Assembly (NCBI GenBank): GCA_003553945.1
Contig: PWEL01000026.1
Coordinates: 1 to 64,000 of the forward strand
DNA: 64,000 nt
Direction: 5' to 3'
From: Mollicutes bacterium
Lineage (GTDB): Bacteria > Bacillota_I > Bacilli_A > Izemoplasmatales > Izemoplasmataceae
Below, piece after piece: positions 57,664-64,000 of this stretch. The notes under the pieces were generated by a model. The model saw only the letters and a program-made list of their open reading frames with translations, was not told where the DNA came from and searched no databases. Numbering within the stretch: position 1 is the first letter of the stretch; every line of letters starts with the position of its first letter. The translations under genes and the position numbers were made by a program.

Positions 57664-58965
57664 TTACAAGTGTTTTAAAATTCCCTTTAAAGGTTCGGGC
57701 TTACAATCGCTTTCATGCATGTCCCTGTCGACGGATTGGAAAAAATGCAGTTTCGCGGTCGCATAGGCTTTCGAACACTCCTCTTCCATCTGGTAATAAT
57801 AGAATAATAAGGCGAACGTGAAGTACCGGACATGAAGATGCGGTATATGGTGTATGGAATCAAGCACTGTCTCAGCTTCGCTGTCCAGATTCTCTTCTAT
57901 CTCGCCTGCATAGTAATGACAAAGGCGGGACGCTGAGTAATAGAGATTATATTCAGGGTGGGACTTATGGGATTCCATCGCTTCAAGCGTCTTGCGCATC
58001 CGCTCTTTTTCTCCGAGATGGTAGGCGATGATTCCCTCGTAGAACAGGATCTTCGGTGTCTTTCTGCGCACACGGCCTAGATGGTATTTCGTCCAGGAGA
58101 GCGCCTGATTGACATATGCGGCGTACGCCAGCTGCAGTTTTACTTTGTCAGAAAAGATCTGCATCAGGTCTTCATTCCCATTCAAAGTCTGCCTGATGTG
58201 TTGAAGCAGATGACTGCCTTCTTCTGTATTACCCAGGTCGATGTGCTTCTTCACAGTCAAAATATCCACCTGGATCTTCCTTTCCACATTGTCCAGCCGT
58301 TGATGAGAACGGCTCGCCCTCTCAGCATTCTTCAGACTCTGATAGTTCTTGAAAACAGCGTCGTAGGCAAAGGCTAGATAGGAGAGCGAAAGCGCATGAA
58401 AATATCTATTCTCTACAGTGTCCTTGCTCAGATTGAAATAATAGGCGGCTTCCACATAGATATTCCTGTAGAAGAACGCGATCCCTCTCAGCGTGTTGAA
58501 TATCTGGCGCTGCGTGTGGGAAAGATGCTCGTAGAAATCCTCTAAGTCCCTCAGGACAGCGGCGCTATAGTTTCCTTTGACCATGATCCTGTATGCTTCC
58601 AGGACCAAAAGGTATTCCACACGAAGCGGCGAGCGCAGAAGCTCACCGGCATGACGCTTGAGGGCACGATAGTGCATTTGTATGCTGCGGGCGTTGCGGT
58701 AATACAATGCTTCATAGAATGAATCAATCGACCTGCGACGCTCCAAAAGTTGTTCTTCATCCGTATGAAACGGAACATCAACAGCGTTGAAAAGCAGTTC
58801 CAATGTATCGATATTCGGTGTGACCTTGCGGTTTTCAATATCGCTGATGACCGGGTGCACAATACTGATAGCGCGCGAAAGCCCCCTCAGTGAATACCCT
58901 TTCCGTGTCCTGTGGTTCTTGAACATTCTTCCGAGTATTTTAAGATTATCCTTCGGATAAGACAC
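57664..58965 (-). CDS. HTH-TPR transcriptional regulator (RRNPP-like architecture)
   Basis: Xre HTH (LGRMFKNHRTRKGYSLRGLSRAISIVHPVISDIENRKVTPNIDTLELLFNAVDVPF) followed by about 350 aa of TPR-like helices. Confidence 0.82.
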   Translation of the reverse strand: MSYPKDNLKILGRMFKNHRTRKGYSLRGLSRAISIVHPVISDIENRKVTPNIDTLELLFNAVDVPFHTDEEQLLERRRSIDSFYEALYYRNARSIQMHYRALKRHAGELLRSPLRVEYLLVLEAYRIMVKGNYSAAVLRDLEDFYEHLSHTQRQIFNTLRGIAFFYRNIYVEAAYYFNLSKDTVENRYFHALSLSYLAFAYDAVFKNYQSLKNAERASRSHQRLDNVERKIQVDILTVKKHIDLGNTEEGSHLLQHIRQTLNGNEDLMQIFSDKVKLQLAYAAYVNQALSWTKYHLGRVRRKTPKILFYEGIIAYHLGEKERMRKTLEAMESHKSHPEYNLYYSASRLCHYYAGEIEENLDSEAETVLDSIHHIPHLHVRYFTFALLFYYYQMEEECSKAYATAKLHFFQSVDRDMHESDCKPEPLKGILKHL

Positions 58966-58979
58966 TGCTGTCCCCTCCC

Positions 58980-59897
58980 CTAGTTAGCATTGATCCAGCT
59001 GATGATATCATCACGTATATGAGAAGCCCGACTTTCATTCAACACCTCATGCCTGGCCCCCTCGACAGGCATGACAGTGACTTCGGCTTTAGTATTCTCC
59101 TTATAGACTTGGGCCAGTTTTTCAATCGTCTTCATATTCCTGCTCAAAGGGTCGTCACGACCGGACACAAAAAGCAATGGGATTGAAGGGCTCTTGACAA
59201 TCTCCTTCTTTTTATTGACCTTGGAGAGCATCCTGAAGAACGCACGATAGAACATGCTGTTATAGACGAAACCAGCGAGCGGGTCATCCCGATAGGCCTC
59301 CTGAACTTCCTGGTCATGCGAAAGCCATGCATGAGGATTCTCCTCATTAAAACCAGCACTGACATTCCTGTTCATCAACCTGTAGACGAAACGGTTTCGC
59401 TCCGGCAGTTTTTTGAAAAGCCCCGATCCCCAGGCGAGTGTCCACATGATAAGCGGCATGAATCTATACCTGGGAAGCGTGCCCATGATGACCGCTCTTT
59501 TAACGTATTCCGGATTCTTCTGCAGATAACGACGAAGAATCAAAGAGCCCATGCTGTGACCGACCACACTCAGATCCTTTATCTTTTCTCTTTTCACAAT
59601 ATAATCGTGAACCTCTTCAACATCCTCCGCCAGGACATCGAAAGTATCCCCGGGCCCGAAAAGGCCGAGCTCTTCTTCGCTCTCGACAGTATTGCCGTGC
59701 GCGCGATGATCGTGCAAGTAGACAACAAAACCCATATCAGCCCAGCTGGAGGCAACCTCATGATATCGACCGGAGTGTTCCCCCATGCCGTGCAGCAGAT
59801 GAATGACACCGGCTCTATCTCCTTCAGGGGCATACCTTCTTAAAAACAGCCGCCTGGAATCCCGTGTTTCAATGACTTTTGTCTCGTTCTTTTTCAT
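58980..59897 (-). CDS. Alpha/beta hydrolase, monoacylglycerol lipase-like
   Basis: VIHLLHGMGEHSGRYHEVASSWADMGFVVYLHDHRAHGNT; LSVVGHSMGSLILRRYL. Confidence 0.9.
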   Translation of the reverse strand: MKKNETKVIETRDSRRLFLRRYAPEGDRAGVIHLLHGMGEHSGRYHEVASSWADMGFVVYLHDHRAHGNTVESEEELGLFGPGDTFDVLAEDVEEVHDYIVKREKIKDLSVVGHSMGSLILRRYLQKNPEYVKRAVIMGTLPRYRFMPLIMWTLAWGSGLFKKLPERNRFVYRLMNRNVSAGFNEENPHAWLSHDQEVQEAYRDDPLAGFVYNSMFYRAFFRMLSKVNKKKEIVKSPSIPLLFVSGRDDPLSRNMKTIEKLAQVYKENTKAEVTVMPVEGARHEVLNESRASHIRDDIISWINAN

Positions 59898-60052
59898 AGA
59901 ATGGCTCCCGGAAGAAATATTTGTTCAATTTAATTATATCATACAGAACGCCTTAAACAATTCATTATCCTCCCTTTGTCATGTTCATGACAAATTGTCA
60001 AGTGCTGTGTTATAATAATCTGGAAACAAAAATATTTAAAGGATGTATGGAC

Positions 60053-61522
60053 ATGAGAAATCTACTCTTCGTAACCACGCTCTTCCTGACTGTTTTTTTA
60101 TTGATCGGATGTGAGGACACTCCTGCTGAAGAAGAGCACGACACACACGATACATTGGATATCTACTACATGAACGACCTCCACGGTGCCTTGACACCGG
60201 ACGAAGGCGGCATGGGGATGGCAAGAGCGGGCAACTTCCTCATCGATGAAAAAGAACAGAATCCTGATTCCACACTGATCCTCGCCGGCGGCGACATGCT
60301 TCAAGGGACATTGATCTCCAACCATTTCTACGGGGAGAACACGACCAAGATCATGGACAAGGTCGGTTTCGACGCTGCGGCGGTTGGGAATCATGAATTC
60401 GACTGGGGATTGGAAAAGGTCACGCGCTATTATACAGACAATGCTGACGCATACCAAGCTGAACATGACTTTCTTGCCGCCAATATTGTCTATGAAGGAA
60501 CCGATACTATCCCCGAAGGCATCGAACCCTATGCAATGTACGAACGTAGCGGTCTCAACATCGGTATCATCGGCGCGATCGGATACGGGCTGGAATCCTC
60601 AATTCTCGCCCCTATGGTGGAAGACTGCGAATTCAAGGACCCGGTGCCCATCGCCGAGGAGAAGGCTGAATATCTGCGGTCTGAAAAAGGCGCCGACATA
60701 GTGCTTCTTCTCACGCACGCCGGACCGGACGATCTGAACACAAGGGTCTCCTTCTTTGAAGAGGAAGCACGCATAGATGCGATATTCAACGGCCATACCC
60801 ACCAGGAGCGCATCGACTATCTCGGCGATATGCCAGCAATTGAGTCCGGCAGCAACGCCGAGCTTATCGGGCATGTTCAATTCACCCTGGAAGATGGTGA
60901 GATTCAGAACGCAGTCGCAAACAATCTCGATGAAAACGATGACAGCCGCTTCGACACCCCGCATCCGGATGTCACCGCCATCATTGATGACTACCGGCAG
61001 GAAATCGACCATCTATTCGACCCGGTGACACAGGCCGACGGTAACCAAGAGCGCTGGCATCTGGCCGACTGGATGGCCCGGATCATGAAAAAATCTACGG
61101 ACGCGGATGTAGGCATCCACAACTACGGAGGCACGCGTGATAACATCAGCGACGGCGATGATCTGTCCATAGCGAAACTCTACGACATCTTCCCCTTCGA
61201 CAACCCCGTTGTCACCTCGGAGGCCCCCGGCCATATCATCCAGGATCTTATGGACAGCAACAACTACGCCGCAAAAGTTGATATCGACCCGGATGAGACC
61301 TATAAGATCGCAACCAACAACTATATCTTCCACAATGAAAGAAACAGTCTCGAAGCCCTCTCGGAGAATATCATCCACAAGGAGTTTGAAATGTTCGAAC
61401 TTGCTGTAGGAATACTCGATTGGAAAGCCGATACCTACGGGCGTTTCGACACCACTGATGCAATCGACCTCGGATATTACGACACATGGTTCGACCCGGA
61501 AGACCCATTGGAGATCGAATAA
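60053..61522 (+). CDS. 5'-nucleotidase/UshA-family metallophosphoesterase, lipoprotein
   Basis: Lipobox LIGC; DIYYMNDLHGALTP; ILAGGDMLQGT; AVGNHEFDWG; FNGHTHQ; C-terminal domain IAKLYDIFPFDNPVV. Confidence 0.93.
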   Translation: MRNLLFVTTLFLTVFLLIGCEDTPAEEEHDTHDTLDIYYMNDLHGALTPDEGGMGMARAGNFLIDEKEQNPDSTLILAGGDMLQGTLISNHFYGENTTKIMDKVGFDAAAVGNHEFDWGLEKVTRYYTDNADAYQAEHDFLAANIVYEGTDTIPEGIEPYAMYERSGLNIGIIGAIGYGLESSILAPMVEDCEFKDPVPIAEEKAEYLRSEKGADIVLLLTHAGPDDLNTRVSFFEEEARIDAIFNGHTHQERIDYLGDMPAIESGSNAELIGHVQFTLEDGEIQNAVANNLDENDDSRFDTPHPDVTAIIDDYRQEIDHLFDPVTQADGNQERWHLADWMARIMKKSTDADVGIHNYGGTRDNISDGDDLSIAKLYDIFPFDNPVVTSEAPGHIIQDLMDSNNYAAKVDIDPDETYKIATNNYIFHNERNSLEALSENIIHKEFEMFELAVGILDWKADTYGRFDTTDAIDLGYYDTWFDPEDPLEIE

Positions 61523-61533
61523 TGCCAGGCAAC

Positions 61534-61562
61534 AAAAAAAGCCGGAATTTCCGGCTTTTTAT
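61534..61562. terminator. Bidirectional intrinsic terminator
   Basis: AAAAAAAGCCGGAATTTCCGGCTTTTT between nucleotidase (+) and tRNA-Cys (-). Confidence 0.88.
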
Positions 61563-61588
61563 ATGCGCTGAACGCTTTGAGCTCATTT

Positions 61589-61663
61589 TGGAGGTCCCGG
61601 CCGGATTCGAACCGGCGATCACGGAGTTGCAGTCCATTGCCTTAGCCACTTGGCTACGGGACC
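61589..61663 (-). tRNA. tRNA-Cys(GCA), CCA encoded
   Basis: GGTCCCG...GACTGCAACTC...GGTTCGAATCC...CGGGACCTCCA folds as cloverleaf. Confidence 0.96.
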
Positions 61664-61720
61664 TTACAGCCCAGTATATCGTAACATATTACAGGGCTTT
61701 GTCAAGGTATCAAAGGCATG

Positions 61721-62410
61721 TCAACCCTGGGGAGGCCCTTCGGTTCTTTCAGGGTTTGAATCCTGCCATTCATCTTCCGGGGAACTTTCCGCCTTGCCTT
61801 CAAAATACTTAAGTGCAATCCGTTGCAGACCCATCATTATAAAAGCGAAACTCACACCGATCAGACCAAGCCAGAAGACCACCATGCCTGTGTCGGCCTG
61901 TTCCCTCAGTCGATAGACAAAATAGGATGTGATGCCGAAACGTACTGCTCTGGAGAAAACCGCCGAGAATACAAACGGTTTGAAGTTCATTTTGGCAATC
62001 GCAGCGGTGAAGACTATGAGGAAAAAGGGGAGCGGTGTCATCGCGAAGATGAAAATGGCCCAGAAACCATAGCGGTCGAAAAGCTTTTTAGCACGTTCCC
62101 GCTGTTTTTTGCTCACCATTCTTTTATAGAAACGGTTATCCTCTTTAGCGAGAAAGAAATAGACAAAGATGGCTCCGATTGTATTGGCGGTGACGAGATT
62201 CAATGTGAGAAGCCACCAACGTTCGGGGCTGCTCAATATCAGCGGAACGAGGAGAAACTCGACCCCCGCCATGGGTGTGATCGTCTCGAAGATGGAATAA
62301 AAAAACAAGCCGATTTCGCCGAAACGGATAAAGAACTCGATGACGGCCTGAAAAAATTCCGTGACGATATCAATAACTGTTGTTTCTGCATTCGTAAGTA
62401 GTCTTATCAT
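61721..62410 (-). CDS. VTT-domain (YqaA/DedA-like) membrane protein
   Basis: IGLFFYSIFETITPMAGVEFLLVPLIL; FDRYGFWAIFIFAMTPLPFFLIVFTAAIAKMNFKPF. Confidence 0.78.
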   Translation of the reverse strand: MIRLLTNAETTVIDIVTEFFQAVIEFFIRFGEIGLFFYSIFETITPMAGVEFLLVPLILSSPERWWLLTLNLVTANTIGAIFVYFFLAKEDNRFYKRMVSKKQRERAKKLFDRYGFWAIFIFAMTPLPFFLIVFTAAIAKMNFKPFVFSAVFSRAVRFGITSYFVYRLREQADTGMVVFWLGLIGVSFAFIMMGLQRIALKYFEGKAESSPEDEWQDSNPERTEGPPQG

Positions 62411-62537
62411 TGATCTACACCCCTACAGCTAAAAACAAAGTGCGTCAGCAAATCCCCATCCCTTGCTTTAGGATATTATAGCACACTTTAGACATCCCAA
62501 CAATTTAATCATAGAATACAATGAACAATTTAAAACG

Positions 62538-63338
62538 TTAAATCAAATGCTTGTGATTTCCTCTTTCACCGAATAAAAACCTGATAACATCCGGAACCCT
62601 TTCGGCCCACGCCTTCTCATCGTGTTTTGCCTTTTCAATCACACGGAATACATATCGTGATGCAGAAAACTTCTTTCGCAAGGCACTGTCGACGGACTTA
62701 TTGGCGGAAAGATACATTTCAGGACCACGGACAGCCTTCTCCTCCGTCCCGACATCCATGTAGAGCCTCCTTACTCTAGAAACATCGTAACGCTCAATAT
62801 CATCCATCAAAGACTGCAGTGAAACGAAATAGGCTCCGGAAAGACACGCAGCCCGCGAGAATGCATCATTCCTTTTCAACAGGGCATACAATGTAATCAA
62901 AGCTCCGAGCGACGACCCCATCATGCCGATAGCCTCCGCCCGGCGCGAAACATTCCATCGCCTTTCTATCCACGGTTTCAACGTATTGAAGAAATAATCG
63001 AGATACATATCGCCGTAACCCCCAAGGGTCTCCCCCGGGTAAAGATCCTCGACCGTGAAGCTGTACGGGGAATATTCGTCCACACGCCCAAGACCCCGTG
63101 CGCTCGATATGCCTACTATGACAACTTCCGGAAGGTCCGCATTATCTTGAAATGCCTCCATTATCTTCCAAGTATGACCGCTGAAACTATCCTCGGAGGA
63201 AAAAAGATTCTCTCCATCATGCGCATAAAGCACCGGATAAGGCGCGTTGCTCGATGTATACGAATCGGGAAGGCCCACATAAAGACACACCATTCTTCTG
63301 AGCGCTTCAGCGTAGAAACACTCTTTCCAATAATGCAT
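62538..63338 (-). CDS. Putative esterase (Fes/esterase D-like alpha/beta hydrolase)
   Basis: YPVLYAHDGENLFSSEDSFSGHTWKIME; IGMMGSSLGALITLYALLKR. Confidence 0.85.
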   Translation of the reverse strand: MHYWKECFYAEALRRMVCLYVGLPDSYTSSNAPYPVLYAHDGENLFSSEDSFSGHTWKIMEAFQDNADLPEVVIVGISSARGLGRVDEYSPYSFTVEDLYPGETLGGYGDMYLDYFFNTLKPWIERRWNVSRRAEAIGMMGSSLGALITLYALLKRNDAFSRAACLSGAYFVSLQSLMDDIERYDVSRVRRLYMDVGTEEKAVRGPEMYLSANKSVDSALRKKFSASRYVFRVIEKAKHDEKAWAERVPDVIRFLFGERGNHKHLI

Positions 63339-63376
63339 CGAATCACCTCAATTCATATTATAACAAAGAGTGGGAA

Positions 63377-63408
63377 GAAAAACGTCACACATCAGGCGAT
63401 GTGTGACG
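63377..63408 (-). terminator. Intrinsic terminator after tRNA-Pro(CGG)
   Basis: CGTCACACATC-GCC-TGATGTGTGACG then TTTTTC on minus. Confidence 0.8.
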
Positions 63409-63421
63409 GTCAATACCAGGA

Positions 63422-63498
63422 TGGTCGGGAAGACAGGATTTGAACCTGCGACCTCTTAGCCCCGAACCAAGCGCTCTACCAAACTGAGCTACTTCCCG
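63422..63498 (-). tRNA. tRNA-Pro(CGG), CCA encoded
   Basis: CGGGAAG...CTTGG-TTCGGGG-CTAAG...CTTCCCGACCA. Confidence 0.95.
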
Positions 63499-63533
63499 TC
63501 TTTCTAAGAGTTCGAGTGGATGTGCGGACATCT

Positions 63534-63563
63534 CAAATAAAAAACTCTTGGACCAAGAGTTTT
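63534..63563 (-). terminator. Intrinsic terminator between the two tRNA-Pro genes
   Basis: AAAACTCTTG-GTC-CAAGAGTTTT TTTATT on minus. Confidence 0.75.
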
Positions 63564-63575
63564 AAAGGCATTGAA

Positions 63576-63652
63576 TGGTCGGGAAGACAGGATTTGAACC
63601 TGCGACCTCTTGGCCCCAAACCAAGCGCTCTACCAAGCTAAGCTACTTCCCG
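63576..63652 (-). tRNA. tRNA-Pro(TGG), CCA encoded
   Basis: CGGGAAG...CTTGG-TTTGGGG-CCAAG...CTTCCCGACCA. Confidence 0.96.
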
Positions 63653-63654
63653 TC

Positions 63655-63731
63655 TGGCGCGCCCAAGAGGATTCGAACCCCTAACCTTTTGATCCGTAGT
63701 CAAACGCTCTATCCAATTGAGCTATGGGCGC
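63655..63731 (-). tRNA. tRNA-Arg(ACG), CCA encoded
   Basis: GCGCCCA...TTTGA-CTACGGA-TCAAA...TGGGCGCGCCA. Confidence 0.96.
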
Positions 63732-63827
63732 TTTTCAAGCCTGTCGCAAAAGGATTATAACATACTCCATGGGCCTTTGCAAGGACAAAGAGCCGATGCG
63801 AATATTATCAAACTTACAGCCACTTGG

Positions 63828-63871
63828 CAAGAATTATTTCAAAACCACACAAGAATTATTTCAAAACCACA
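63828..63871. repeat. Perfect tandem direct repeat, 2 x 22 bp
   Basis: CAAGAATTATTTCAAAACCACA repeated head to tail without mismatch. Confidence 0.95.
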
Positions 63872-63947
63872 TGCATTTGATTATGACATGCACCAATATC
63901 ATGTAGTATGATATAATACAGTCAACATAATAATAGGAGGCATCGCA

Positions 63948-64000
63948 ATGGAACAACTACTCAGTTTCACCGGCTTAATCTTCATCATTCCTGTCGCTTT
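63948..64000 (+). CDS. Membrane protein, 5' end only (window edge)
   Basis: AGGAGG then ATG: MEQLLSFTGLIFIIPVA...; TGATATAAT extended -10 upstream (63909-63917). Confidence 0.6.
   Translation, partial: MEQLLSFTGLIFIIPVA

Noticed and set aside
63421-63731. Repeated GGTCGGGAAGACAGGATTTGAACCTGCGACCTCTT as a CRISPR-like repeat
   Set aside because: The repeats are the two tRNA-Pro genes; they fold as cloverleafs with encoded CCA

Overview
Bacterial chromosomal window, compact and mostly minus-strand, about 64 protein-coding loci. Gene content points to a Bacillota (Bacilli or Mollicutes-related) lineage: PolC, DnaB/DnaI loaders, RqcH, T-box leaders, UPF0223, YlbF/YlbG. I see no CRISPR array, transposase, integrase or prophage module. 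Core blocks: split pntAA/pntAB/pntB transhydrogenase; polC; rpoZ-gmk; polA-CDF-nitroreductase-mutM-coaE-dnaB-dnaI followed by a T-box-mazG-thrS unit; coaX with an ECF S-component; rpsP-khpA-[natAB]-rimM-trmD-rplS; pfkA; def; tdh-kbl. Four tRNAs were read from sequence: Cys-GCA, Pro-CGG, Pro-UGG and Arg-ACG. The most interesting region is about 48.9-59 kb. It holds three TPR-type proteins resembling RRNPP regulators: one intact with an N-terminal HTH, one broken by a frameshift plus an in-frame stop, and one without a recognisable HTH. A promoter-to-terminator unit of about 100 nt lies directly downstream of the intact regulator. The region also has an internally duplicated membrane protein and an EAL protein with a degenerate GGDEF. 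Other points to check: natAB inside the rplS operon, a frameshifted member of an orphan OppB-like permease pair, Thr and Tyr T-boxes, an L19-type leader, a thioredoxin-CcdA fusion/unknown/NifS operon, and a perfect 22-bp tandem repeat upstream of the last gene. All family calls come from reading motifs; no database search was run.
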